From Clostridiales bacterium (GTDB lineage: Bacteria > Bacillota > Clostridia > Christensenellales > Pumilibacteraceae), in assembly GCA_029066805.1 (NCBI GenBank), contig JAIEFT010000040.1, positions 40,628 through 104,627 on the forward strand: DNA of 64,000 bases. The letters are read 5' to 3'. The position numbers and the translations under genes were made by a program. The first letter of the stretch is position 1; each line of letters starts with the position of its first letter. Positions 32,563-41,295 of the stretch are shown here, piece by piece. The notes under the pieces were generated by a model that was not told the origin of the DNA, searched no databases, and was given only the letters and a program-made list of their open reading frames with translations.

Positions 32563-33924
32563 ATGGAATTGACATACAAGCGGAAAAACGTTTACTCCGC
32601 CGCGGACAAAGCAGAGCTTGAACGGATAATGGAATACGCCGAGGGCTATAAGAGCTTTCTCGATAACGGCAAAACCGAACGCGAAGCGGTAGCGGTAACA
32701 ATCGCTATGGCGGAGAAAGCGGGCTACAAGCCGTACACTTTGGGCGACAAGATAAACAAGGGCGACAAGCTGTACTACAACAACCGCGGCAAGGCGCTGT
32801 TCATTCTGCGCGCAGGCAAAGCGGATATAGCCAAAAACGGCGTGCGCATTCTTGTAGCGCACATCGACAGCCCGAGACTCGACCTTAAACAAGTTCCGCT
32901 GTACGAAAAAGCGAGCATGGCGTACCTTAAAACGCACTACTACGGCGGCATAAAAAAATATCAGTGGCTTACCATCCCGCTTGCGCTTCACGGCGTGGTC
33001 GCGCTCAAAAACGGCAAGACCGTTTCGGTCAATATCGGCGAGGCGGAAACCGATCCCGTATTTTACATTACCGACCTTCTTCCTCACCTTTCGCAGGACC
33101 TTAACCGCAAGACCATCGGCGAAGGGTTTGAGGCGGAAAACCTTAACATTATTATAGGCGGAATACCCGCTGCCGGCGAGGATAAGGACGGCGTCAAAAA
33201 GAACGTTCTTAAACTTCTCAACGAGAAGTACGGCATAACCGAAGAGGACTTCCTGTCCGCCGAGCTTCAAGCCGTGCCTGCGGCTAAAGCCAAGGACGTC
33301 GGACTCGACCGCGCGTTCATTGCCGCATACGGTCACGACGACAGCGTGTGCGCGTATCCCGAGATCACCGCGACGCTACAGTCCGATACCGACCAGACCG
33401 TGCTTACCATACTCGCCGACAAAGAGGAAATCGGCTCGGAGGGCAACACGGGTATGCAGTGCGTGCTCATCGACGACTTGCTCGCCGAGATAGCAAAGAG
33501 CTACGGCGTGAACGCAGCCCTGCTCCGCAGCAAGTCCATGTGCATTTCGGCAGACGTCACCGCGGCGTACGACCCCGACTTTGCCTCGGCGTTCGAGGAG
33601 AACAACGTAGGTCAAGTAAACTACGGTGTGACCATGAATAAGTTTACGGGCGCGCGCGGCAAGTCCGGCAGCAACGACGCCTCGGCGGAATACATCGGAT
33701 ACTTACGCGGCGTGTTTGAAAAAGCCGGCGTTATTTGGCAGACCGGCGAGCTCGGCAGAGTAGACCTCGGCGGCGGCGGCACGGTTGCCAAGTACATTGC
33801 TAAGATAAACATCGACACCGTAGATATGGGCGTGCCCGTACTTTCCATGCACGCGCCGACCGAGCTTATCAGCAAGGCCGACCTGTACACCGCGCACAAG
33901 GCATTCGCCGCGTTTATAAAATAA
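32563..33924 (+). CDS. M18-family metallo-aminopeptidase
   Basis: 453 residues from MELTYKRKNVYSAADKAELE. AGG-type site lies upstream of this ATG; the in-frame ATG at 32533 overlaps the -10 box. Metal ligands and catalytic residues of M18: HIDSPRLDLK, YGHDDSVCAYPE, ILADKEEIGSEGNTGMQ (catalytic EE), SADVTAAYDPDF and the late MHAPTELISKADLYTA histidine. A cytosolic dodecameric aminopeptidase (API/DNPEP/lysine-aspartyl type) removing N-terminal residues. Monocistronic with terminator at 33938-33968. Confidence 0.96.
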   Translation: MELTYKRKNVYSAADKAELERIMEYAEGYKSFLDNGKTEREAVAVTIAMAEKAGYKPYTLGDKINKGDKLYYNNRGKALFILRAGKADIAKNGVRILVAHIDSPRLDLKQVPLYEKASMAYLKTHYYGGIKKYQWLTIPLALHGVVALKNGKTVSVNIGEAETDPVFYITDLLPHLSQDLNRKTIGEGFEAENLNIIIGGIPAAGEDKDGVKKNVLKLLNEKYGITEEDFLSAELQAVPAAKAKDVGLDRAFIAAYGHDDSVCAYPEITATLQSDTDQTVLTILADKEEIGSEGNTGMQCVLIDDLLAEIAKSYGVNAALLRSKSMCISADVTAAYDPDFASAFEENNVGQVNYGVTMNKFTGARGKSGSNDASAEYIGYLRGVFEKAGVIWQTGELGRVDLGGGGTVAKYIAKINIDTVDMGVPVLSMHAPTELISKADLYTAHKAFAAFIK

Positions 33925-33937
33925 AGAATGCAGAATG

Positions 33938-33968
33938 AAAAAATCCGAGCGTAACAACTCGGATTTTT
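33938..33968 (+). terminator. Intrinsic terminator after the aminopeptidase gene
   Basis: AAAAATCCGAG paired with CTCGGATTTTT around GTAACAA-type loop; usable on both strands. Confidence 0.85.
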
Positions 33969-34002
33969 GATTGCGAATTTTAAATGATGTTTTTAATAGG
34001 TT

Positions 34003-34090
34003 GAGATCCCTCACTACGTTCGGGATGACAAAAGTAATTTTATGCGTAGTCACAATTCTTCTTGTCATTCCGAGCAACGCGAGGAATCTC
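34003..34090. repeat. Inverted-repeat intergenic element
   Basis: GAGATCCCTCACTACGTTCG plus GGATGACA at the left end is complementary to TGTCATTCCGAGCAACGCG plus AGGAATCTC at the right end, enclosing ~35 bases. This is the layout of a small non-autonomous palindromic element, and is followed by ATTCTGCATTCTGCATTCTG, the same heptamer word expanded at 49.2 kb. Confidence 0.6.
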
Positions 34091-34131
34091 ATCCTCTTTT
34101 TAATTCTGCATTCTGCATTCTGAATTCCGGA

Positions 34132-35505
34132 TTATTTAAGGTCGTCTTTCGTTCGAGAGAACTCTATAACGTCGCGGATATTGGACATGCCGGTCACGTA
34201 CATTAGCATGCGCTCCAAACCGAGACCGAATCCGCTGTGCGGCACGCTGCCGAACTTGCGCAGGTCAAGGTAATTGGCGTAGTCCGAAAGCTTCATACCG
34301 CGGTCGTTTATTTCCTTGAGCAGTTTGTCGTAGTCGGCTTCGCGCTCCGAGCAGCCTATAATCTCGCCCACGCCCGGGACTAAAAGGTCGGTTGCGGCGA
34401 CGGTCACGCCGTCGGGGTTCTGCTTCATGTAGAAGGACTTTATCTTGCGCGGATAGTTTACCACAAACACAGGCTTTTTGAAATACTCGTCGGTGAGGTA
34501 ACGCTCGTGCTCGGTCTGCAAGTCCAGTCCCCACTCTACGGGATATACAAACGTCTTGCCCGACTTTTTAAGCACTTCTATAGCATCCTTATAATCTATT
34601 CTCGCAAAATCGCTGTCCGCTACATTCTGAAGCTTTGCGACAAGCCCCGGCTCGAACCGCTCCTCGAAGAACTTGAGCTCTGCGGCGCAGTGCTTCAAAA
34701 CATACGAAGTGATGTACTTTATCATATCGGTAGCAATGCCGATAATATCGTCTATGTCGGCAAATGCGACCTCGGGCTCGACCTGCCAGAACTCGGCTGC
34801 ATGCCTCGGCGTGTTGCTGTTTTCCGCGCGGAAGGTCGGTCCGAACGTGTAGATCTTGCCGAGCGCAGTCGCCATGACCTCGCCCTCGAGCTGTCCCGAA
34901 ACGGTAAGCCCCGCGCTACGACCGAAGAAGTCTTTTTTGTTATACTCCTCCTCGCTCTTGACCGTGGGATCGTAGCCGACGGTCGTCACCTTGAATACTT
35001 CGCCCGCGCCCTCGCAGTCGCTGCCCGTGATGATCGGCGAATGTACGTAGTAGTAACCGTTCTTGTGGAAAAACTCGTGCAATGCGTACGACAGCTCGCT
35101 GCGCACGCGGAACACTGCGTTGAACGTGTTGGTGCGAACGCGCAAGTGCGGAATGGTCCGCAAAAATTCCATAGTGTGGCGTTTCTTTTGCAGCGGGTAC
35201 GTGCTGTCGCTACCGCCGAGAAGATCCACGCTTTCCGCCTGTATCTCGTAAGTGCCCTCGCGCTGACCATTTACCACAGTGCCAACCACCTTGAGCGCCG
35301 CGCCGAGCGCGAGCACGGGCGCAAGGTCGTCCTTAAATTTGGATTTATCAAAAACCACCTGCGTGTGGTTAAGCTCGCTGCCGTCGTTAAGCTCGGCAAA
35401 CGCTACGTTCTTGCTGTCGCGCGACGTGCGCACCCATCCGCAAACGGTAATCTTCTGACCGACGTACGCGCCGGAACGAACTTCCTTTAAATCAACGTGT
35501 TGCAT
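34132..35505 (-). CDS. asnS: Asparaginyl-tRNA synthetase
   Basis: 457 residues from MQHVDLKEVRSGAYVGQKIT; AAGGGTG upstream favours this ATG over the one at 35517. N-terminal OB fold (VCGWVRTSRDSKNVAFAELN) binds the anticodon. Class II catalytic core: motif 2 FRAENSNTPRHAAEFWQVEP, motif 3 HSGFGLGLERMLMYVTG. The asparagine-type rather than aspartate-type signature lies in the FRAENSNT-RHAAEFW block. Charges tRNA-Asn with Asn. Promoter at 35536-35564. Confidence 0.97.
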   Translation of the reverse strand: MQHVDLKEVRSGAYVGQKITVCGWVRTSRDSKNVAFAELNDGSELNHTQVVFDKSKFKDDLAPVLALGAALKVVGTVVNGQREGTYEIQAESVDLLGGSDSTYPLQKKRHTMEFLRTIPHLRVRTNTFNAVFRVRSELSYALHEFFHKNGYYYVHSPIITGSDCEGAGEVFKVTTVGYDPTVKSEEEYNKKDFFGRSAGLTVSGQLEGEVMATALGKIYTFGPTFRAENSNTPRHAAEFWQVEPEVAFADIDDIIGIATDMIKYITSYVLKHCAAELKFFEERFEPGLVAKLQNVADSDFARIDYKDAIEVLKKSGKTFVYPVEWGLDLQTEHERYLTDEYFKKPVFVVNYPRKIKSFYMKQNPDGVTVAATDLLVPGVGEIIGCSEREADYDKLLKEINDRGMKLSDYANYLDLRKFGSVPHSGFGLGLERMLMYVTGMSNIRDVIEFSRTKDDLK

Positions 35506-35535
35506 AATTATATACACCCTTAGTTTGTTTTACTA

Positions 35536-35564
35536 ATTATAATCCAACTAACGGCGATAGTCAA
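35536..35564 (-). promoter_or_regulatory. Promoter of asnS
   Basis: Minus-strand TTGACT (35559-35564), 17-base spacer, TATAAT (35536-35541). Confidence 0.75.
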
Positions 35565-35637
35565 GAGATTTAAACGAATTAAGAATTTTCGGCTTTTTCA
35601 GAATAAAACGGTAGCCACGTGACATACTAGAGTCACT

Positions 35638-36144
35638 ATGGAAAATTCAGTTAGTGTGAACAATCAAAAAAGACTGTCGAGCATGGCGCTCTTTTGGGTA
35701 TGCTTGCTCGCAACCGTGGGAATCGGTCTTACGATTTCCTACTGCTCCGGCATATTCGGTAGCGTTTCCGCATACGCTTCGCGTCTGCCGTTCCGAATCC
35801 CCAAGTGGTTAGTCATTGCCACGCCGCCTGTGCTGTTTGTGCACATGGGCATTGCGCTGTTCCTCGTACTCAATAACAATGTGTACGACTACAACCAGCG
35901 CATCGTTCGCAATTGGACTTGGGCGTTCTGGCTGACGCTGTTTGTTGCAACCGCTATCACGCCGTACTTTATCTACCACGGCATGCCGATTGCCGCGTAT
36001 ATCGTATCGAGCATCGCCACTGCGCTCGCTTTAGGTACGGCCATACTTTGCTACCGCGGCTCGATCGGTGCGGGCGTAGTTATGACGGTGTTCCTAATCG
36101 TCGTATCGCTCATCATGGTATACCTCGGCTACTGGGCATTCTAA
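35638..36144 (+). CDS. Small integral membrane protein, TspO/MBR-like architecture
   Basis: 168 residues with five hydrophobic segments (~18-38, 58-80, 95-115, 120-137, 142-162). The proline before helix 2 (FRIPKWLVIATPPVLFVHMG) and tryptophans in the third (RNWTWAFWLTLFVATAITPY) recall TspO/MBR tryptophan-rich sensory proteins of this size, but the match is loose and I am not certain of the family. Very short 5' region: a TGA-CATACT box lies nine bases before the ATG. Terminator at 36174-36204. Confidence 0.6.
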   Translation: MENSVSVNNQKRLSSMALFWVCLLATVGIGLTISYCSGIFGSVSAYASRLPFRIPKWLVIATPPVLFVHMGIALFLVLNNNVYDYNQRIVRNWTWAFWLTLFVATAITPYFIYHGMPIAAYIVSSIATALALGTAILCYRGSIGAGVVMTVFLIVVSLIMVYLGYWAF

Positions 36145-36173
36145 TTACCGGCAAAACCAAACAACGCAAAAAA

Positions 36174-36204
36174 CCCTCTCGTATGTTATACGGGAGGGTT
36201 TTTT
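36174..36204 (+). terminator. Intrinsic terminator after the membrane protein gene
   Basis: CCCTCTCGTAT paired with ATACGGGAGGG around GTT, followed by TTTTTT. Confidence 0.9.
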
Positions 36205-36216
36205 GATACCTAAAAT

Positions 36217-36377
36217 TATCCGACCAACCCTCGGCGGCGCAGTCGCGCGTCAGGTGGACGACAGGTGGCAAGTCGCCGACGGGAGTGTACATAAACGTAC
36301 ATGACCAAGGCGACTTGCCACACGTAGTCCGCATCACGCGATGAATCCGCCGCCGAGAAATGCAAAACGGTCGGATA
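36217..36377. ncRNA. 161-bp long hairpin of unknown role
   Basis: Ends TATCCGACC (36217-36225) and GGTCGGATA (36369-36377) pair; inside, CTCGGCGGCG pairs with CGCCGCCGAG, then a bulged stretch, then GTGGCAAGTCGCC with GGCGACTTGCCAC (13 bp) and a tip TGTAC/GTACA. GGTCGGATAGTCCGACC at the 3' edge is a competing local hairpin. The remaining bases to 36594 show no gene. Similar in length and form, not in sequence, to 29786-29947. Confidence 0.45.
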
Positions 36378-36594
36378 GTCCGACCGTCCTGCTATAAAAT
36401 AAGGGGGAAAATGATGAGCGAATTAATGAACGTAATCGTTTAAGCACAACAGCATCACATTGATTACAACTAAATTATAATTCCAATCGACCGGGAATGT
36501 CAAGCGTTTTGATGGTGTTTTACAAAAATTTTTAGGAATTTTCGTACATTACAGTATATGCTCGTCTACAAAAAACATTCCGAATTATTTTAAA

Positions 36595-38040
36595 CTATTT
36601 TTTCGTCGCTGCCGCAGCCTTGCCGTTTTGTGCGGACTTAATCTCTTTCCGTATCGCCGAAGGGATAACAGCAAACACGTCCTTGGCATACGACGTTTTG
36701 TTCATAGCCGTTTTGATAAACTCCGCGCCGTTGCATTTGTCCCTTAGCTCCTTGCCGCAATCGATGTACAGCGTGCCGACCAGACACCTAGCAAAGCCTT
36801 CCCAGCCGTCTTCCTTTTTGACAGCCTTCAAAAAGCAATCCGCAGCGTCGGCGGCGTGGCGTTTTTTAATCTCTATAAGCCCGTCGATCATAATTTTGAA
36901 CGTGCCCGTAAACTCACGATCGGTCACCTTGCGGAAAAAGTCTCCGTTCTGCGCGGAATTGATGTCGGTCGCCGCTATAGCAAATATTCGCCGTTCGGCA
37001 ATAGCCAGTCCCTGTTTGACGCAATCGCAATATATATCGAGCGCGGCGTCCATATCCGGCGAAACGCCGTAGCCGAGTTCGTGGCAAATTGCTAAATTGT
37101 ACTTGGCGCAAACGTCGTTCTTTTCGTCCGCTCTCGCCTTTAGCCTAGCTAAACCCTCAGTCGCATTGTTGGATTTTATTTCCAGTATGGCAAGCCGAAG
37201 CTCGGCGTCGCCGTCGCCACCCTCCGCCGCACGAATATAGCAGGCCTTGGCTTTTTTCAGGTCTTTTTTTACGTACGCGCCAAGCTCGTAGTAGTAGCCG
37301 AGGTTGAACAGCGCGGGCGCGTATCCGCCGTCTGCCGCCCTCTTCATGTACTTGACTGCTTTTTTGGATTTGTGCGGCGCGTAAATTGCAAGCGACGAGG
37401 CATATTCAAACTGCCCCTTGGCGGTATTAGTACCGTATTTCAGCTCTTTAAGCATGGACTTTATTTGTTTTTTACTGAGCGGCTTATGCTCCTCGTCTCC
37501 CGCCATATCGACAAGAACAGCTTTATTTTTGGCACAGAACTGCCCGAGCGCAGCGTAAGTGTACGCATATCCGCTGTACACATATTCCTGAACCGGCGTA
37601 TCGCGCAAAAGCTTACGCGACAGGATCATAGTAAGCACCATGCCGACGGGCGGAATAAGATCGAATACGCCCGAAAGTATGCACAACGTTTTTAAAGAAT
37701 TCTTGGACAGCATTATGCTGTACACGCCGGACAAAATGAACATCGCATACACCGTGCATGTGTAAAATGTTACAGCATACACCGCGAACTCGCTGTCAAA
37801 CACGTACATAAAAAGCTGAACAAAAAATACAATCGCACTCATGCCGACAAGCATAATATTTGCCAAGCCCACAACCGACGCGCATGCCGTTTTTTTGTAC
37901 AACACAAACACCGCCGCCAATTGAATAACGGAGCACAACAACAACCCGAAGTTCACACAGAATATTACGAATGCTACCGACCCGGGGTTTGAAACGACAA
38001 CGGACAACCCGTTTACCGCTACGGAACTAAACTCGACCAC
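36595..38040 (-). CDS. Membrane protein with Sel1-like repeats
   Basis: 481 residues from the GTG at 38038-38040 (VVEFSSVAVNGLSVVVSNPG). This start follows GATAAGGG; an ATG at 38094 lies within the promoter and is rejected. Four to five hydrophobic helices occupy ~20-150. The cytosolic part holds Sel1-type TPR repeats ~220-340 (KYMKRAADGGYAPALFNLGY, YIRAAEGGDGDAELRLA). Sel1 repeats make superhelical protein-binding scaffolds. The C-terminus ends in a basic Ala/Lys tail. No partner is suggested by the neighbours. Confidence 0.85.
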   Translation of the reverse strand: MVEFSSVAVNGLSVVVSNPGSVAFVIFCVNFGLLLCSVIQLAAVFVLYKKTACASVVGLANIMLVGMSAIVFFVQLFMYVFDSEFAVYAVTFYTCTVYAMFILSGVYSIMLSKNSLKTLCILSGVFDLIPPVGMVLTMILSRKLLRDTPVQEYVYSGYAYTYAALGQFCAKNKAVLVDMAGDEEHKPLSKKQIKSMLKELKYGTNTAKGQFEYASSLAIYAPHKSKKAVKYMKRAADGGYAPALFNLGYYYELGAYVKKDLKKAKACYIRAAEGGDGDAELRLAILEIKSNNATEGLARLKARADEKNDVCAKYNLAICHELGYGVSPDMDAALDIYCDCVKQGLAIAERRIFAIAATDINSAQNGDFFRKVTDREFTGTFKIMIDGLIEIKKRHAADAADCFLKAVKKEDGWEGFARCLVGTLYIDCGKELRDKCNGAEFIKTAMNKTSYAKDVFAVIPSAIRKEIKSAQNGKAAAATKK

Positions 38041-38065
38041 TTTTATACCCTTATCTTCTGCGATT

Positions 38066-38094
38066 ATTATACCAAAAACAAACCGCAATGTCAA
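38066..38094 (-). promoter_or_regulatory. Promoter of the Sel1-repeat gene
   Basis: Minus-strand TTGACA (38089-38094), 17-base spacer, TATAAT (38066-38071); leader of about 20 bases before GTG 38040. Confidence 0.8.
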
Positions 38095-38122
38095 TATGTT
38101 TTAATTCTTTATTGCGAATTCC

Positions 38123-39022
38123 CTACAATTCCGCCGCGTCTTGCGGTTTGTAACCCTCGCCGTAGATTTCCATAGCGGACGAAACTATGGTAAACGCGCC
38201 GCTGTCGTACTCCTTAACCACGTCGCGCAAGCGCGGATATACGTAGTTCTTTATAGCGCACATAATAATGGTCTTTTCCGCGCCCGAGTACGCGCCCTGC
38301 CCGTCTATAATTGTCGCGCCTACGTCGAGCTGTTTGAGCAGTCCGTTACAAATGAGCTCTGCGCGCTCCTTGGTGGTTATTATAAACACCATCATCGCCG
38401 AATTACCGCCGTACAGCGCACGGTTGAACATTACAGAGAATATGACTATAGATCCGATTGTAATGAGCATAAGCTCCAAATCCTTATACACAAACAGCGC
38501 GCCCGCCGTTACTATAACCAGATCGATCACCATGGAAATTATGCCGGTCTTGACGTAGCGGAACTTTTTTCGTATAAGCTTGACTATGATGTCCGTGCCA
38601 CCCGTACTGCTGCCCGTTCTGAAAACAAGCCCCAGCCCAATACCGAACAACGCACCGCCGACTATTGACGCTACTATTATGTTCACTTTAGGTATGTACG
38701 GAACGACTGTGTACTCCCACAGCTCCATAAGTCCGGACGACAACCCTACCACCACTAGCGAAGTCAGCACAAACGTTTTACCGATAAATATTAAGCCGAT
38801 TATGAACAGCGGAACGTTGATTATAAGTATGAGCCAGCCCGTACCGATTTTGCCGCCGATTGCGTCGTTTATTATTATCGATATGCCGGTAACGCCGCCC
38901 GCCGCCATGTGGTACGGGTCTAAGAACACCGCAATGCCGAATGAATAAATTACGCACCCGATAATAACAAGCGCGCACTGCTTGAGCAGATGTTTCTTTT
39001 TGGCTTTATCTAATTTTATCAT
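38123..39022 (-). CDS. YitT-family membrane protein (DUF161/DUF2179)
   Basis: 299 residues. Five to six membrane helices in ~10-215 with family words GIAVFLDPYHMAAGGVTGIS and GIGLGLVFRTGSSTGGTDII, then a cytosolic DUF2179 domain ~220-290 (GATIIDGQGAYSGAEKTIIM). Widespread in Bacillota, function still unknown; often proposed as a transporter. It starts 29 bases after the L-serine dehydratase stop on the same strand, probably sharing its transcript. Confidence 0.93.
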   Translation of the reverse strand: MIKLDKAKKKHLLKQCALVIIGCVIYSFGIAVFLDPYHMAAGGVTGISIIINDAIGGKIGTGWLILIINVPLFIIGLIFIGKTFVLTSLVVVGLSSGLMELWEYTVVPYIPKVNIIVASIVGGALFGIGLGLVFRTGSSTGGTDIIVKLIRKKFRYVKTGIISMVIDLVIVTAGALFVYKDLELMLITIGSIVIFSVMFNRALYGGNSAMMVFIITTKERAELICNGLLKQLDVGATIIDGQGAYSGAEKTIIMCAIKNYVYPRLRDVVKEYDSGAFTIVSSAMEIYGEGYKPQDAAEL

Positions 39023-39051
39023 ATTTTCTCCTATAGTGTTAACTCACGCCG

Positions 39052-40254
39052 TTACTTATCCGAATAAACCTTAGCAAGTCCGCCTTCCGCCGTTTCGCGA
39101 TATATACGCGACATATCCTTGCCGGTCTTATACATTGTGGCAACCACCATATCGTAAGATATCTTGCGCGACGCAGTAAGGAATGTAGCAAGGTTGACCG
39201 CGTTTATCGCGCGCATCGCCGCAACGGCGTTGCGCTCTATGCACGGGATTTGCACCAAACCCTTTATCGGGTCGCAAGTAAGCCCCAAGTGATGCTCGAG
39301 CGCGACCTCCGCGGCGTACTCTATCTGGTTGATATCCATGCCGAACAGCTCCCCGATTGCCGCAGCCGCCATCGAGCATGCCGTTCCGATTTCCGCCTGA
39401 CATCCGCATTCCGCGCCGCTTATCGACCCGTTGGTTTTTACAACATTGCCGATTACGCCCGCCGTAAGTATGGCGTTTACAATCTGCTCGTCGGTATATT
39501 TGTGTTTGTGCTTGTAGTAGTACAGCACGGCGGGCAGAACCCCGGCAGCGCCGCACGTAGGCGCAGTGACTATTTTGCCGCAGGATGCGTTTTCCTCGCC
39601 CACAGCAAACGCAAACGCGCACACAAGCCGATTCTCGCGCGTCATACCGTCCTCAAACACGTTATTGGTCTCGTACAGCGTTTTGGCTTTGCGCTTAACG
39701 TTCAGCCCGCCGTCGAGTACGCCGTCCGCGGCAAGCCCGCGAGTAATGGCGTCCTGCATGACAGCCCACACCTCGCGTATGTAATCGCGTAAATTCGGCA
39801 CGTCAAACCGCTCGGCATACTCGCACAGCCGAATATTGTTCTGCGTACAGTAGTCGGCAATCTCGCGAAAGTTGTTGTGCGGATACACGTCGGACGAGGT
39901 CGCCTTTTTGCCCTTAACCTTATATGCGCCTCCGCCTATACTGGTCACTCGCCACATAGCCGCCTGCTCGCCGCCTTCGCGATATCCGAAAATGTCGAAC
40001 GTGTTAGGATGCGGGAAGTCTTTTTTGTCTACGTTGAACTCGACTGTAACGTGACGATCGCCGAACGTTCGAGTAATAACTCTGTCCGTCATGTGTCCTT
40101 TGCCCGTCTTGGCAAGCGACCCGTAAAGTATGACCTTGTACTCGGAAAGATTGCCGTGTTCTTTAAGGAATTCACGGCACGCATTTTCGGGCGCGATCGT
40201 GTGCGAACTGGACGGACCCATTCCGCATCTAAATAGCTCTGTCAAAGACTTCAT
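39052..40254 (-). CDS. sdaA: L-serine ammonia-lyase, iron-sulfur dependent, single chain
   Basis: 400 residues from [26 protein letters not shown] precedes this ATG, and the longer frame to 40326 crosses the promoter. Residues ~1-150 are the beta (ACT-like) domain with the GPSSSHT signature. Residues ~165-400 are the alpha domain with cluster cysteines in [20 protein letters not shown] and [20 protein letters not shown]. It converts L-serine to pyruvate and ammonia with a [4Fe-4S] cluster. The one-chain form contrasts with the split SdaAA/SdaAB common in Bacillota. Promoter at 40288-40317. Confidence 0.93.
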   Translation of the reverse strand: MKSLTELFRCGMGPSSSHTIAPENACREFLKEHGNLSEYKVILYGSLAKTGKGHMTDRVITRTFGDRHVTVEFNVDKKDFPHPNTFDIFGYREGGEQAAMWRVTSIGGGAYKVKGKKATSSDVYPHNNFREIADYCTQNNIRLCEYAERFDVPNLRDYIREVWAVMQDAITRGLAADGVLDGGLNVKRKAKTLYETNNVFEDGMTRENRLVCAFAFAVGEENASCGKIVTAPTCGAAGVLPAVLYYYKHKHKYTDEQIVNAILTAGVIGNVVKTNGSISGAECGCQAEIGTACSMAAAAIGELFGMDINQIEYAAEVALEHHLGLTCDPIKGLVQIPCIERNAVAAMRAINAVNLATFLTASRKISYDMVVATMYKTGKDMSRIYRETAEGGLAKVYSDK

Positions 40255-40287
40255 GGATAATCCTCTGTGCAATAAGCGCACCGTCAT

Positions 40288-40317
40288 ATTATATATTATT
40301 TTCGGGAAAATTGTCAA
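40288..40317 (-). promoter_or_regulatory. Promoter of the L-serine dehydratase gene
   Basis: Minus-strand TTGACA (40312-40317), 18-base spacer, TATAAT (40288-40293). Confidence 0.75.
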
Positions 40318-40393
40318 GGCGAACAAGGGGGTTGCGCGCCGCTAAAGTAAGCGCTATAATTCTTTTAAGCGCAAGAATTTACTAGATGAAATC

Positions 40394-40683
40394 ATGGACT
40401 ACAAGCAATTCGAACAATTAAACATATTCGGCAAGGGCGAAAAAAATACGGCATACAGCAAATACTTTATAGGCATGTCGTATCTCAACCCGCTTAACGC
40501 GCCGCAAAAAGGCATGCCGTTTTTGGCAAACGTCACGTTTGAACCCGCCTGCCGCAACAATTGGCACATACACAGAGCAACAAGCGGCGGCGGGCAAATG
40601 CTTATCTGCGCGGCAGGCTCGGGCTGGTATGCAAGACCGAGTGGTGCGAGCCCGTCTCCGACGAGGAATACAAAAAACAGTAA
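40394..40683 (+). pseudogene. Cupin domain of a CMD-cupin protein, internally deleted
   Basis: Starts MDYKQFEQLNIFGKGEKNTA and runs through a good cupin first half (ANVTFEPACRNNWHIHRATS GGG region) closely matching residues ~115-180 of the 3739-4476 protein. After GSGWY the sequence jumps, in another frame, to EWCEPVSDEEYKKQ-stop (TAA 40681-40683), equivalent to the C-terminal end of that protein. The second half of the cupin, including its last histidine, is missing. The 101-codon open frame is therefore not a working gene. Confidence 0.7.
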
Positions 40684-40701
40684 ACCGACTAAAATATAAT
40701 A

Positions 40702-40752
40702 CCACACAAAAAAATCCGAACTTAAGCGCGCTTGAGCTCGGATTTTTTTGTG
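40702..40752 (-). terminator. Terminator of tmRNA
   Basis: Long inverted repeat with arms CCACACAAAAAAATCCGA and its complement around CTTAAGCGCGCTTGAG; T-run on both strands. Its outer bases overlap the tmRNA CCA end. Confidence 0.8.
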
Positions 40753-41142
40753 TGGTGGAGATGACCGGATTTGAACCGGTTTCCGACGCGGGTTCACGCG
40801 GACTTCTACAGGTTTAGTTTATTGCTTGATGTCCGGCGCGCCGCCGCAGTAAACAAAGGCGGTGCGCCGCAAGGTCTATGTTCCGTTCGAGGTTCGACCG
40901 CTACCCCGCGCGGTTGCCTATCTACATTACGCCCGGGTCTCTACCGATAGGATATAGAGCCGAACGTGCAGCTATAACTTAAGCTGCGAATGCCAATGCC
41001 GGAGCAGCAGCGGGAGCTGCAAACTTCATGACTTTGGCGTTTTCGTTTTTGTTGGCAATTAAAGCCTTTTGCGTTTTTAGATAGCCGACCCTATCACCTG
41101 CTTTCCGTCGCTGAGCCGCGCCGTCGAAGCCAATACATCCCC
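40753..41142 (-). ncRNA. ssrA: tmRNA (transfer-messenger RNA)
   Basis: About 390 bases, one piece. 5' end GGGGATGTATTGGCTTCGAC pairs with the 3' CATCTCC of the acceptor; the 3' end has the T-arm ACCGGTTCAAATCCGGT and encoded CCA. The tag frame, resuming at about GCC-AAC-AAA, encodes ANKNENAKVMKF and then AAPAAAPALAFAA-stop, the usual hydrophobic Ala-Ala end recognised by ClpXP. It rescues stalled ribosomes with SmpB. A TTGCAA / TATATT pair lies upstream near 41150-41185. Confidence 0.97.
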
Positions 41143-41249
41143 ACGATGTCAATATAATATACACGATTTTTGCCCGAATTGCAACTGTTTAATGAAAAAA
41201 TTTTTTACAATATTTGCTCGTTGCCAATAGAAAATCATAAACAAAACAT

Positions 41250-41287
41250 AAAGCAACGGCTTCCCTTTTTAGAGAAGCCGTTGCTTT
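41250..41287 (-). terminator. Intrinsic terminator of the first giant surface-protein gene
   Basis: AAAGCAACGGCTTC paired with GAAGCCGTTGCTTT, identical to the hairpin at 49320-49357 behind the second giant gene. Confidence 0.85.
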
Positions 41288-41295
41288 GTTTTTAC

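Noticed and set aside
30007..35490. Long plus-strand frames opposite the permease, hpt and asnS genes
   Set aside because: Antisense shadows of well-supported minus-strand genes with no family content.
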